A stretch of DNA of 64,000 bases from RFSX01 sp964567435 (lineage in GTDB: Bacteria; Bacteroidota; Bacteroidia; Chitinophagales; Saprospiraceae), in NCBI GenBank assembly GCA_964567435.1, contig CAZMMQ010000002.1:1-64000 (forward strand), in the 5' to 3' direction. The translations under genes and the position numbers were made by a program. Each line of letters starts with the position of its first letter. Position 1 is the first letter of the stretch. Under the pieces are notes generated by a model. It ran no database searches, was not told the DNA's origin, and was given only the letters and a program-made list of their open reading frames with translations. Below, one piece after another: positions 1-9,200 of this stretch.

Positions 1-54
1 TAGATTAAGATGTCTCCATTCCACTTCGTTGCAGTCGACATGGAAAAAGAACCT

Positions 55-131
55 TGGTGGAGCCTAGGGGATTCGAACCCCTGACCTCTTGCCTGCCAGG
101 CAAGCGCTCTAGCCAGCTGAGCTAAGGCCCC
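55..131 (-). tRNA. tRNA-Ala (anticodon GGC)
   Basis: Read on the minus strand this folds into a full cloverleaf. The 7-bp acceptor stem pairs GGGGCCT with AGGCTCC, including one G-T pair. The D arm has GCTC/GAGC. The anticodon stem CTTGC/GCAAG holds the 7-base loop CTGGCAG, whose anticodon GGC reads GCC alanine codons. The T arm carries the TTCGAAT loop. The 3' CCA is encoded. It lies downstream of the sulP terminator on the same strand, so it is probably transcribed separately. Confidence 0.97.
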
Positions 132-185
132 ATATTATGGATATAGCGAATGTACACAATTTGATCAAATTTTGAATCTACATGT

Positions 186-220
186 AAAAAAATCGCCTAA
201 ACTTATATGTATAGGCGATT
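186..220 (-). terminator. Intrinsic terminator of the SulP gene
   Basis: An 8-bp inverted repeat (AATCGCCT / AGGCGATT, 191-198 and 213-220) with a 14-base loop is followed on the minus strand by a run of seven T. It begins about 30 bases after the SulP stop codon and separates that gene from tRNA-Ala. Confidence 0.85.
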
Positions 221-251
221 CAAAATTTACTTCTTTTTATTTCTTGAGTGA

Positions 252-2120
252 CTAGGATTTAGATGGCGAATGTATATCTTTTACATTAGCTTTTATCCAT
301 TCCAGACATTTTCCAAAATCAGTAAAAACATTTTGTTTAGGAACAAGATCTGGTATGATATCAATTCGTTCCATCATATACATTGGCTGTTCTGCAGGAT
401 TGACAAGCAGGACTGCTTTTCCTGATTGAACCAAATCTGAAATAACATCTTCAATAGCATAAAGACCTGACTGGTCCATATATGGAATACGTCCCATTCT
501 GATTACTACCGTACTAGTTGTTTCTGGAATTTTTGCAGCTAATAATTGAAAATCATTTGTAGACCCGAAAAAGAGAGGGCCATTGACATGCTTGATTGTC
601 ACTTCTTCTTTCAACTCTACTGGAAATCCAACTTCATCATCCCACTGATCATCATCTACCAGATTAGTGACTTTTGATTTATCTGCTGTGATATCTCCAA
701 TTTGTTTCATAAACATGAGTGCTGCAATCACTAATCCAATACCTACTGCAAAGACTAAGTTCCAGAAAGATGATAGCACTAATACTATTAACATAATAAA
801 CACCTCTGGCTTCGGCATATAAGGTATAGCCTTTAGTCCTTTATAATCCATTACGCCGATACCGACGGTAATGAGGATACCAGCTAGTACAGCAGCTGGG
901 ATTCTAGATGCAATTGGAGCCATCGCAAGCATGATGAAAAACAATAACAATCCTGCAATCATACCTGATAACTTCGTTTTACCACCCGCATTAATATTAA
1001 CTACTGTTCTTATAGTCGCACCTGCTCCTGGAATACCTCCAAACATCGCTGCAATACTATTTCCGATGCCTTGACCAACCAATTCCTTATTTGGGTTATG
1101 CCTTGTTTTCGTCATATTATCAGCAACTATAGATGTCAATAAACTATCTATGGCACCAAGTAAAGCTAAGGTAATTGCTGTAGAAATAGCTGCTGATTTT
1201 GCCAAGGCTTCTAGACTAATGCCTGTAAAAATATCCAAGTGTAATTCAGGCAACCCACTAGGTATTTGTTGGATGGACCTATAATCCAAATTAAATCCTA
1301 TCGCGATAGCAGACATAACCAATAGAGCGACCAAGGTACTTGGTACTACTTTGGTAATGCGTTTGAATCCATAAATAATAAATATGGTGCCTAGCGCAAT
1401 CATTAACTCTAGCCAATCTATATACTTTAGTGCCCTAGGTAATACTCTCAGTGTGCCTAATATTCCAGATGAAGCACTTCCTGCTAAAGTTTGGGATTCT
1501 AGAGTAATATCGGCTTCAGTTATTTTCTCAGCTCTTGTAATTGTTTCTTTGAAATTTTCAAGAACTAAAAGCCCCTCTCCTGCTTCATCTTTGAGGATTT
1601 TATCTAGAAGAACCTCTTCTGCTTGAGGCTTAAACTGTGTCACATATTCTACATCTTCTTTGGGATAATATCCTATCGCTGGCAATATTTGAGTGATAAG
1701 GATGATGACACCTATTGCTGTCATGAAACCTGATACAACCGGATATGGAATGTACTTGATATACTTCCCTAGCCCAATTACTCCTAGAAAAATCTGCATT
1801 AGACCTGAGAGGAGAAAAATGACGAGAATGGTAGGTAAAGCTTCTTCTACATTTCCATTAAAGGTAGCCAGAACGCTTCCAATAATTACCATACTTACGG
1901 CAGTCATAGGAGCTGTTGGTCCTGAGATCTGAGTATTAGTCCCTCCAAATAGAGCAGCGAAAAAACTAATAAATATAGCGCCATACAAACCAGCAGCAGG
2001 TCCTAATCCTGAACTCACACCAAAGGCCAAAGCTAAAGGCAAAGCCACGATTCCGGCAGTTATACCTCCAAAAAAATCACCTTTCAAGTGCTTAAAATCA
2101 AAACCTAATTTATCCAACAT
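252..2120 (-). CDS. SulP-family inorganic anion transporter with STAS domain
   Basis: Inner-membrane SulP (SLC26-like) secondary transporter of 622 residues. These carriers move sulfate, bicarbonate or dicarboxylates, often with Na+ or H+. About ten or more hydrophobic segments cover residues 15-475, starting with the family's conserved N-terminal GGITAGIVALPLALAFG region. A cytoplasmic STAS domain covers about 505-610, with the characteristic DQSG loop at 549-552, the site corresponding to the phosphorylated serine loop of anti-anti-sigma factors. Residues about 150-230 form a polar insertion between membrane segments that is longer than in compact SulP proteins. The gene is monocistronic, with a terminator downstream. 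No carbonic anhydrase or sulfate-assimilation gene is adjacent, so the substrate cannot be assigned from context. Confidence 0.93.
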   Translation of the reverse strand: MLDKLGFDFKHLKGDFFGGITAGIVALPLALAFGVSSGLGPAAGLYGAIFISFFAALFGGTNTQISGPTAPMTAVSMVIIGSVLATFNGNVEEALPTILVIFLLSGLMQIFLGVIGLGKYIKYIPYPVVSGFMTAIGVIILITQILPAIGYYPKEDVEYVTQFKPQAEEVLLDKILKDEAGEGLLVLENFKETITRAEKITEADITLESQTLAGSASSGILGTLRVLPRALKYIDWLELMIALGTIFIIYGFKRITKVVPSTLVALLVMSAIAIGFNLDYRSIQQIPSGLPELHLDIFTGISLEALAKSAAISTAITLALLGAIDSLLTSIVADNMTKTRHNPNKELVGQGIGNSIAAMFGGIPGAGATIRTVVNINAGGKTKLSGMIAGLLLFFIMLAMAPIASRIPAAVLAGILITVGIGVMDYKGLKAIPYMPKPEVFIMLIVLVLSSFWNLVFAVGIGLVIAALMFMKQIGDITADKSKVTNLVDDDQWDDEVGFPVELKEEVTIKHVNGPLFFGSTNDFQLLAAKIPETTSTVVIRMGRIPYMDQSGLYAIEDVISDLVQSGKAVLLVNPAEQPMYMMERIDIIPDLVPKQNVFTDFGKCLEWIKANVKDIHSPSKS

Positions 2121-2235
2121 AGTTTTCTGTCTTATTCTATCTTTCTATATTAATCTATACTACTTACTTTCACAAAAATGAGCTATACACATATTCTGCT
2201 TTAAATTAGAAAATATTTCTGGCTAATCACCATTA

Positions 2236-3714
2236 TTAGGTAATATCTCCTTTCCAATCTAAGGTTCGAGACACCGCCTTCTGCCATTGATTATATAGCC
2301 GATCTCTTTTCTTCGGATCCATCTGAGGTGTAAATGTTCGATCTATTCGACGATTTGACTTGATATCATGTGCATCCCAAATACCGAGAGTGATTCCAGC
2401 CAAGTAAGCCACACCCATTGCTGTGGACTCTGTCACGACTGGTCGCTCGACATTGGTATCAAGAATAGAAGATTGGAATTGCATCAGATAATTATTTTTA
2501 CAAGCACCCCCATCTACCTTTAGTGCTTCCAGGTTTATCCCGCTGTCTTTAGACATGGCATCTAGTACATCTTTAGTCCGGTATGCAATTCCATCCAGTG
2601 TGCCTTTAATCAGATGGTCACGAGTAACTGCTCTAGTCAGTCCAAATATGGCACCTCGACTATCCATGTTCCAATAAGGCGCTCCCATTCCCGCAAAAGC
2701 TGGGACAACAACTACCTCATCAGAATCTATAACATTATTTGCCTTTTCTTCTGTCTCCGATGAGTCTTCTATCACTCTTATGCCATCTCGCAACCATTGT
2801 ATAGCGGCCCCTGCCACAAAAATACTGCCTTCCAGTGCATAGGCTAGTCCCCCTTTGTCATCACAACATAAGGTGGTCAGCAGTCCTTGCTCTGAGGGTA
2901 TATAGTCCTTCCCCACATTCATCAGCATAAAGCAGCCTGTCCCATAGGTGTTCTTTGCCATTCCTTTGTCAAAGCAGGCTTGACCAAATAGAGCGGCTTG
3001 TTGATCACCTGCAACGCCAGCAATAGGAATGCTGAACCCTTTATAACTAAACTTTCCAAAGTCAGAAGCCGAAGGTTGAACTGTAGGAAGTATGCTTTTA
3101 GGAATCTCCATTAAGTCAAGTATTTTTCTATCCCAATCCAAGGTCTGGATATTATACAATAAGGTGCGCGATGCATTTGTGTAGTCTGTGACATGACTTT
3201 GGCCATCAGTCATTTTCCATATGAGCCAAGTGTCTATGGTCCCAAAACAAAGCTCCTCAGCGGGAACATCCGTCTGATCGAGTATCCATTTCAATTTTGT
3301 CCCCGAGAAATAAGCATCTAATGGTAACCCAGTCGCTCTCCTAATATACGATTCATGCCCTTCTTCTTTTAATTGCTTGCAATAACCACTAGTCCTCTTA
3401 TCCTGCCAAACGATGGCATTGTAGACAGGCTTGCCAGTATTTTTATTCCAGACCACCGTTGTCTCTCTCTGATTAGTGATGCCTATCGCTGCTACCTTAT
3501 TAATATCGTCTACGTATTTTGATATCAGTTCATCCATCACCCTCATCTGTACAGTCCAAATCTCCTCTGCATCATGTTCTACCCAATCTGACTTGGGAAA
3601 ATGTTGGGTAAATTCTTGTTGTGTCATGCCAAGTATAGCCCCGTTTTCAGATACTAATAAAGCTCTGCAACTGCTAGTCCCCTGATCTAATGCTATAATA
3701 TAAGTAGGCTTCAT
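2236..3714 (-). CDS. glpK: Glycerol kinase
   Basis: FGGY-family kinase that phosphorylates glycerol to sn-glycerol 3-phosphate with ATP in the cytoplasm. The N-terminal phosphate-binding motif ALDQGTSS is present. The family signatures follow: GDQQAALFGQ with the downstream TYGTGCF segment in the middle, and VDGGACKN in the C-terminal ATP-binding half. The frame stays open to 3735 (499 aa). I prefer the internal Met, seven codons in (492 aa), because it places the start just before the DQGT motif as in other GlpK proteins, and a TATCTTTA promoter-like box at about 3738-3745 lies too close to the upstream ATG. No glpF or glpD is adjacent. Confidence 0.95.
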   Translation of the reverse strand: MKPTYIIALDQGTSSCRALLVSENGAILGMTQQEFTQHFPKSDWVEHDAEEIWTVQMRVMDELISKYVDDINKVAAIGITNQRETTVVWNKNTGKPVYNAIVWQDKRTSGYCKQLKEEGHESYIRRATGLPLDAYFSGTKLKWILDQTDVPAEELCFGTIDTWLIWKMTDGQSHVTDYTNASRTLLYNIQTLDWDRKILDLMEIPKSILPTVQPSASDFGKFSYKGFSIPIAGVAGDQQAALFGQACFDKGMAKNTYGTGCFMLMNVGKDYIPSEQGLLTTLCCDDKGGLAYALEGSIFVAGAAIQWLRDGIRVIEDSSETEEKANNVIDSDEVVVVPAFAGMGAPYWNMDSRGAIFGLTRAVTRDHLIKGTLDGIAYRTKDVLDAMSKDSGINLEALKVDGGACKNNYLMQFQSSILDTNVERPVVTESTAMGVAYLAGITLGIWDAHDIKSNRRIDRTFTPQMDPKKRDRLYNQWQKAVSRTLDWKGDIT

Positions 3715-3847
3715 ATGCTTAATTTGCTTAGTCATAAAGATAGCAATTGAATACTATTTCTTCAGCTACATATCTTATCCACATTTATTAGATAATACTT
3801 GTGTGAATTTTATAATATGAACTATCTTTCGTCTCTTTACAAGCAAT

Positions 3848-4852
3848 TTGATGGATCATAATGCCATACTAAAAGAATTAAAAGCAGGTAAGTATTACCC
3901 AGTATACTTTCTGCAATCTGAGGAGCCATATTATATAGACACTATCGTCGATTATATTGAGCAAAATATTCTAGACGAAGCTGCTCGTTCATTTAATCAG
4001 GTAGTTTTATACGGTAAGGAAACCGACTTCAAACAAATCATTGACCAATCGTTGCAGTATCCTATGATGGCAAGTCATAGAGTTGTAATTATTAAAGAAG
4101 CCCAATCATTATCTAACATAGAAAAGCTAACAGATTACATTGAAAAACCATCACCCCAAACCATCCTTGTTTTAGCTCATAAGTATAAAAAACTCGATAA
4201 GCGAAAAAAGAAAATCTGGTCAGCTCTAAAAAAGAATGCTGCCATATTGGAAACTAAAAAGATATATGACAATCAGATTCCTGGGCTAATCGGCAATATG
4301 GCTCAAAGCAAACAGATAAAAATCAATGCGCAGGTTGCCAATCTAATTGCTGAACATCTTGGCACTGACTTATCTAAGATCAACAATGAATTAGATAAGT
4401 TGGCTTTGAATCTTGATGACGGAACTGCTGTCACTATGGAGCATGTAGAGAAATACATTGGTATCAGCAAAGACTTCAATGTCTTCGAATTACAAAAAGC
4501 CATAGGCATGAGAGATATAAATCGTGCTCATCGAATAGTTCTTCATTTTTCAAGAAACAATAAGGCCAATCCAATTCAAATGAATGTTGGTGCTTTATTT
4601 AATTACTTTACTAAATTGTTTATCGCTAAGAAATATCAAAATGCTGATTCGAAGACTTTTGCCAGTGCCGTTAAGATTAGTCCTTTTTTCACTAATGAAT
4701 ATAAATCGGCCGCTCGAAACTACAGTTTAGATCAAATCAAAAAAGCCTTTAAATTAGTGCATGAGATGGATAAGCAATGTAAAGGCGTAGAGAGAAGGTC
4801 TGGTAACGAGTTAGGAATATATCAGCAGTTCTTACATTCTCTATTTCGATAG
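3848..4852 (+). CDS. holA: DNA polymerase III subunit delta
   Basis: Clamp-loader delta subunit of 334 residues, which opens the sliding clamp. The N-terminal YFLQSEEPYYID matches the HolA start, where the family has a degenerate P-loop-like fold. An AAA+-like core covers about 15-210. The helical C-terminal collar domain covers about 215-334. Two consecutive ATGs are possible starts (Met1 or Met2). It is divergent from glpK and convergent with the next small membrane gene, leaving a 10-base gap. A possible promoter lies upstream: TTG at 3799-3801, then TATCTTTC at 3823-3830 with a 21-base spacer. Confidence 0.9.
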   Translation: MMDHNAILKELKAGKYYPVYFLQSEEPYYIDTIVDYIEQNILDEAARSFNQVVLYGKETDFKQIIDQSLQYPMMASHRVVIIKEAQSLSNIEKLTDYIEKPSPQTILVLAHKYKKLDKRKKKIWSALKKNAAILETKKIYDNQIPGLIGNMAQSKQIKINAQVANLIAEHLGTDLSKINNELDKLALNLDDGTAVTMEHVEKYIGISKDFNVFELQKAIGMRDINRAHRIVLHFSRNNKANPIQMNVGALFNYFTKLFIAKKYQNADSKTFASAVKISPFFTNEYKSAARNYSLDQIKKAFKLVHEMDKQCKGVERRSGNELGIYQQFLHSLFR

Positions 4853-4862
4853 TTTCAATTCA

Positions 4863-5255
4863 TTAAGCACCAAGTCTAGCACCTAGCATCCCAATAAGAA
4901 GCATGGCTAATAAATCAACCACGATTAGCCATCCAGGAACAGGAACTTGTGTAAAGGTGATTATCGAAAAGAGAATCATGACAAATACAGAAATCAATCC
5001 AATGTAATAACCATTGTTCTTATTCAATTTTGCTGTCGTAAACGCCGCCAAACCAGTACCAACTATATGAGATCCAATAATCAAGTAATAAACCTCTACT
5101 GGTATGGTGTCTAGATAGGCTTTGAAAGCTTCAGTAGTAGCCAATTCTAAAGTGGAAGGAGCAGGATGTATTCTCTCACTGAAAGAATGAATAGCCCTGG
5201 TAGTGAATATTCCGATGATAACACCACAAAAAACAGAAAGTAATTTATGCAACAT
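4863..5255 (-). CDS. Small four-helix membrane protein of unknown function
   Basis: A 130-residue protein with four predicted hydrophobic segments at about 3-23, 55-75, 83-103 and 108-128. An Arg/Ser/Glu-containing loop follows the first helix. No family was recognised by eye. The distribution of Gly and small residues (for example GSHIVGTGLAAF and LIGMLGARLGA) suggests a tightly packed inner-membrane helical bundle. It is monocistronic and convergent with holA. Coding is supported by the uninterrupted frame with typical amino-acid composition and by its fit between neighbours. Function unknown. Confidence 0.7.
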   Translation of the reverse strand: MLHKLLSVFCGVIIGIFTTRAIHSFSERIHPAPSTLELATTEAFKAYLDTIPVEVYYLIIGSHIVGTGLAAFTTAKLNKNNGYYIGLISVFVMILFSIITFTQVPVPGWLIVVDLLAMLLIGMLGARLGA

Positions 5256-5400
5256 CTATCCAGTTTTTCGTGAAATTTAATACTTAATACTTGTATCTTG
5301 CGTTTGTTAGATAATCCATCTAGCTATAAATTCCATTAATTTCATTGTAGTTATTTGAATCTGTTGCTAATCAGCAGTTTATACATTTTATTTAGTATAA

Positions 5401-5408
5401 TATATTTG
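5401..5408 (+). promoter_or_regulatory. TATATTTG -7 box abutting the porV-like start codon
   Basis: TATATTTG matches the Bacteroidota -7 consensus TAnnTTTG exactly. It ends only two bases before the ATG at 5411. If it is used, transcription would start at or just inside the start codon, giving a leaderless or near-leaderless mRNA. No clear TTG element lies 19 bases upstream. Confidence 0.45.
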
Positions 5409-5410
5409 TA

Positions 5411-6526
5411 ATGAAATCACTTAAGGTATTGAAGTCTGCCCTATTTTCAATCACAGCAGTTCTTTGTGCGATATTTCTTACTCCTACCCAAGGTCAAACA
5501 CAAGCTGATGTTAGATTTGTTAACGAGTTCCTTAATATTGGAGTTGGAGCAAAGGCCCATGGGATGTTTGGAAGTGTATCGGCTACAGTAGACGATATAT
5601 CCGCTGCCTATTGGAATCCAGCAGGACTGGCAAGGATTGAATCACCTGCACAAATTAATGCCATGCATGCTTCATGGTTTGGAGGGATAGCCAATTATGA
5701 TTATGTGGCATTTGGAAAGAGATTTAATGATAGCAATAACAGTTACGGAAGTGTAACGCTTATTCGTTTAGGGGTAGATAACATTCCTAATACCTTAAAT
5801 CTACTGGATGATGATGGCACTGTCAATTTCAATAATGTCACAGAGTTTTCTGCTGCTGATTATGCCTTCTTTCTCTCTTATGGTCAGGATCTTGGAATAG
5901 AAGGTCTTTCAATTGGAGGTTCAGGTAAGATTATCTATAGAAACATTGGTTCATTCGGTAACGCATTTGGCTTTGGCTTTGATCTTGGCTTGCAATATAA
6001 AGTGGGTAATTTCAGTTTTGGGCTGATGGGAAGAGATATAACAACAACAATAAATAACTGGAGTTTTTCATTGACAGAAGATGAAATAAGAGTATTTCAA
6101 AGAGAAGGAAATGAAGTCCCCGTATCTAGTACAGAAATTGCTCTTCCAAAGATTGTACTAGGTGCTGCTTATAAAATAGACAATGGGACAAGATTCACCT
6201 ATCTTATAGAAGGAGACTTTAGATTTTCGTCTGATGGAACTAAATCAGGTGTATTTAGTGGAGAAAATATTGGGATAGATCCTACTGCTGGAATTGAAGT
6301 TGGCTATGATAGAAAAGTATTTTTCAGAGCAGGTATTGGAAACTTCCAAAACATCATCAACGAAAACGCAGATGCCGCTTTTGAGTTTACGCCTAACATT
6401 GGGTTGGGTATTGACTTAGGCTTAGTAAATATTGACTATGCTCTAACTAATATCGGCAGCGTATCTGGAGTACTGGTTTCACATGTCTTTTCTTTGAGAT
6501 TAGATCTGCATGGAGATAGATTGTAA
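5411..6526 (+). CDS. PorV/PorQ-family outer-membrane protein
   Basis: A 371-residue predicted outer-membrane beta-barrel of the PorV/PorQ family. PorV binds type IX secretion cargo at the translocon exit, and PorQ is a related barrel. An N-terminal signal peptide runs to about residue 29 (hydrophobic core, then TQGQTQA). The family hallmark follows: FLNIGVGAKAHGMFGSVSA, then DDISAAYWNPAGLA at about 62-75, and alternating beta-strand sequence to the C terminus. It is closer to the generic PorV/PorQ group than to a named paralogue. It stands alone, with no other type IX secretion genes nearby. The start is fixed by the signal peptide. Confidence 0.85.
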   Translation: MKSLKVLKSALFSITAVLCAIFLTPTQGQTQADVRFVNEFLNIGVGAKAHGMFGSVSATVDDISAAYWNPAGLARIESPAQINAMHASWFGGIANYDYVAFGKRFNDSNNSYGSVTLIRLGVDNIPNTLNLLDDDGTVNFNNVTEFSAADYAFFLSYGQDLGIEGLSIGGSGKIIYRNIGSFGNAFGFGFDLGLQYKVGNFSFGLMGRDITTTINNWSFSLTEDEIRVFQREGNEVPVSSTEIALPKIVLGAAYKIDNGTRFTYLIEGDFRFSSDGTKSGVFSGENIGIDPTAGIEVGYDRKVFFRAGIGNFQNIINENADAAFEFTPNIGLGIDLGLVNIDYALTNIGSVSGVLVSHVFSLRLDLHGDRL

Positions 6527-6552
6527 GATAATCCAACTAGTTTTCAAGGAGT

Positions 6553-7191
6553 TTATATATTAGGAGGGATCACATTTTTAAAGTGGCCATTCATCTTGAC
6601 TCGTTTCCTGATCGATTCCATTTTCTCTACGGCAGGAATCATCTTTTCCAGGTGTACTTTAGTGTACTCAAATCTGTCAGCCTCACTTAATAATCCTAGA
6701 AAATGAATTTCTTCGCTTAGGCTAAAGCCCAACTTGTGTCCAATTTCATATAGTGAAAATGACTCATCCCAATCATTGAAAGGCAATTCTAATCCTAATG
6801 CACTGTAGAGCTTCTGGAGCAATTCTATTACTTCTTGCACTTGCAATAAAGTGGGCATAGCGTACTCATGTTCTAAATATTTTACTCCACCAACTGGATA
6901 TGGTTTATCGGGTATCTGTGCCTCAAAAGATTCAAGATAAAATACTTGCTTTCCTAATGTTCTAATATCCATTTTGCCATCATCATACAATTTGGAGATT
7001 TCTATGATCTGCATTTCTGTTCCAATAGACATCTCTTCACCCTCTTGATATGGAACGAGACCAAAAGGGGCTTCAGATTCAAAGCACTCTGAAACAAGTT
7101 GTTTGTACCTAGGTTCGAAAATATGTAGGTTCACCTTTTCCCCAGGAAACGCAACAAGTCCGAGTGGAAATAGAGGTAATTGGCTAATCAT
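6553..7191 (-). CDS. LON substrate-binding (LAN) domain protein
   Basis: A 212-residue cytoplasmic protein made only of the N-terminal domain of Lon protease (PUA-like LON domain). It begins LPLFPLGLVAFPGEKVNLHIFE, matching the opening strands and turn of that domain, and is followed by a helical tail. No AAA+ or protease domain is present, so it may bind substrates or partners rather than degrade them. It starts only 3 bases after the sppA stop codon on the same strand, so the two form an operon. A complete lon gene lies elsewhere in the window (57805-60207). Confidence 0.88.
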   Translation of the reverse strand: MISQLPLFPLGLVAFPGEKVNLHIFEPRYKQLVSECFESEAPFGLVPYQEGEEMSIGTEMQIIEISKLYDDGKMDIRTLGKQVFYLESFEAQIPDKPYPVGGVKYLEHEYAMPTLLQVQEVIELLQKLYSALGLELPFNDWDESFSLYEIGHKLGFSLSEEIHFLGLLSEADRFEYTKVHLEKMIPAVEKMESIRKRVKMNGHFKNVIPPNI

Positions 7192-7194
7192 TGA

Positions 7195-8958
7195 TTAATA
7201 AGTCATTTCAAATGGCAGCCGAGCTAATGGCTCATTATACTTCATAATAGATCTATACTCTTCAAGAGTTCCAAGAATTTTCTTCTCTTGTGTAGTCAGT
7301 TTTGGAGCAAGCTTAGCATTTGCACCTTTTCTGAATTCTGTCAATATTTCTTCCCAAAATTCCATCTGTATTCTTGGATATTCCACGACCTTATATTCAG
7401 AAATATCAGCTAAGTCAGCTGCAATTTCTATAGCTCTATCCAATCCACCCAACTCATCCACCAATCCCTTTTCTATTGCTCTCTGACCAGTCCAAACTCT
7501 CCCCTGGCCCACCGAATCGACTTCTGCCACTGTTTTATCTCTGCCACTTGCTACCCTATCTAGAAAGGTCGCATACATATTATCGGTAAAGTCTTGAAGT
7601 GCCGTTTTTTCTTGATTATTCATATCTAAAAATGGACTGGCTACTATTGCATTTGGATGTGTCTTTACTGTATCAAAAGTAATACCCAGCTTCTCTTCCA
7701 TACCTCTTTTGAAATTAGGAAGCATTGAAAAGACACCTATAGATCCTGTAAGTGTCTGAGGGTGTGAGACTATCTTATCAGCATTAGCGGCTATATAATA
7801 TCCACCAGAGGCCGCATAATCTCCAAAAGAAGCGACGATTGGAATAGAATCTTTTTGTAATTCACTCAATTCTCTGAGTATAGCTTCAGAGGTAAAAGCA
7901 CTTCCTCCTGGACTATTGACTCGCAAAACAATAGCACTTACTCTTTTGTCTTTCCTAATTCGATCAAAGATATCGTGATAAGTCTTTTCATTAATATTTC
8001 CTCTGCTCTCATTAGCATAGGCTACTTCTCCCTCTGCATATATTACTGCAACTTTATTCTTACCACTTCCTTTTTTTAATGTGACACTGCTTGCATAATC
8101 ATCGTAAGTAACATAAGAGACAGAACGACCTTTCTTTATATCTAGATGATGTCTGATAATATCTTCTACTTCATACCAATGTTTTAAGCCATCTATGATA
8201 CCAAGACTGACTGCATCTTCTGTGTTGTCATAGTTTAAATCATTGATTAACTTTTCTAGATTACCTTTTGAAATGCCTCTGGATTCAGAAATCTCATCAA
8301 GATAAAGGCTAAAATTATCATTGAGATATTCTCTGGTCTGTATTCGACTCTGTTCACTCATTTCCTTACGCCTATATGGTTCAGTAGCACTTTTAAATTG
8401 ACCTGCATAGAAGATATTCATATCAATCCCTAATTTGTCCATTGCTCCTTTAAAGAAGGGAATCATCGTTGCGTATCCATTGACATCCACCACACCCATT
8501 GGATTCACAAAAATAGAATCAGCAGCCGATGCCAACAGATAAGAGGTATTATCATAGAAATCGCCATAGGAAAGGACAAACTTGTCCGATTCATCTCTAA
8601 ACTTCTGTATTGCATCTCGTATAGTAGACGCCGTGACCATACCTAATGAGGAAGCAGTTGGCGCTTTGATCAGTATCCCTTCTATATTGGCGTCGCTTGC
8701 AGCATGATCCAATAGTCTGACGATATCATGTAACCCTGTAGAAGGGGATGACTCAAAGGAAAAACCGCTGGTTGCGACATTACCACTGAGTTCTGGCACG
8801 GGATGGGAAAAATCTAATAACAGAATGGAATCTCCTTCTATTACATCCTCTCCTGATACTAAGATAGCCCCAAATACTATGAGCAGAAAAAAAGAAGCGA
8901 ACACTGCCAGAAGTGTGCCCAAGCAAGAAGCGAATACAAATTTGAAAAACTGCGTCAT
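7195..8958 (-). CDS. sppA: Signal peptide peptidase SppA, 67K type (protease IV)
   Basis: Membrane-anchored S49 peptidase that cleaves leftover signal peptides. At 587 residues it is the long, tandem-domain form. An N-terminal membrane anchor covers about 12-35. Two S49 domains follow, at about 75-280 and 300-520. By alignment with E. coli SppA, the catalytic lysine is K189 in the FKSATEP motif of the first domain, and the serine is S384 in YAASGGYY of the second, so the Ser/Lys dyad is intact and split between domains. It is the first gene of the sppA plus LON-domain operon. A TATATTTG promoter box lies about 45 bases upstream. Confidence 0.95.
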   Translation of the reverse strand: MTQFFKFVFASCLGTLLAVFASFFLLIVFGAILVSGEDVIEGDSILLLDFSHPVPELSGNVATSGFSFESSPSTGLHDIVRLLDHAASDANIEGILIKAPTASSLGMVTASTIRDAIQKFRDESDKFVLSYGDFYDNTSYLLASAADSIFVNPMGVVDVNGYATMIPFFKGAMDKLGIDMNIFYAGQFKSATEPYRRKEMSEQSRIQTREYLNDNFSLYLDEISESRGISKGNLEKLINDLNYDNTEDAVSLGIIDGLKHWYEVEDIIRHHLDIKKGRSVSYVTYDDYASSVTLKKGSGKNKVAVIYAEGEVAYANESRGNINEKTYHDIFDRIRKDKRVSAIVLRVNSPGGSAFTSEAILRELSELQKDSIPIVASFGDYAASGGYYIAANADKIVSHPQTLTGSIGVFSMLPNFKRGMEEKLGITFDTVKTHPNAIVASPFLDMNNQEKTALQDFTDNMYATFLDRVASGRDKTVAEVDSVGQGRVWTGQRAIEKGLVDELGGLDRAIEIAADLADISEYKVVEYPRIQMEFWEEILTEFRKGANAKLAPKLTTQEKKILGTLEEYRSIMKYNEPLARLPFEMTY

Positions 8959-9001
8959 ATTGTCTTTTCGATTATTAGTACAAAAACACTTTTCAGAAAG
9001 C

Positions 9002-9009
9002 CAAATATA
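9002..9009 (-). promoter_or_regulatory. TATATTTG -7 box upstream of sppA
   Basis: On the minus strand TATATTTG matches TAnnTTTG exactly and lies about 44 bases upstream of the sppA ATG. A convincing -33 TTG at the usual spacing is not visible. Confidence 0.5.
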
Positions 9010-9200
9010 AATCTAAACAAACACTAGATAAGAAGACCTATTAATTGGATGAATTTACCTTTGACTTCGAAGAGTAGACTATAAATTGGTGATGAGTGTC
9101 ATTTCCATTGAATAATTAACATTCTAATCCCTTCTTATTGTAAATGAAACCAGATAGACAATTGAACTAACTATATTGTGATTAGATAAAACAGCAGCTG

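Noticed and set aside
871..1932. Three open frames (67, 80 and 79 aa) on the plus strand inside the SulP gene
   Set aside because: They lie wholly in the antisense of a clearly conserved transporter gene and have no independent start signal or domain.
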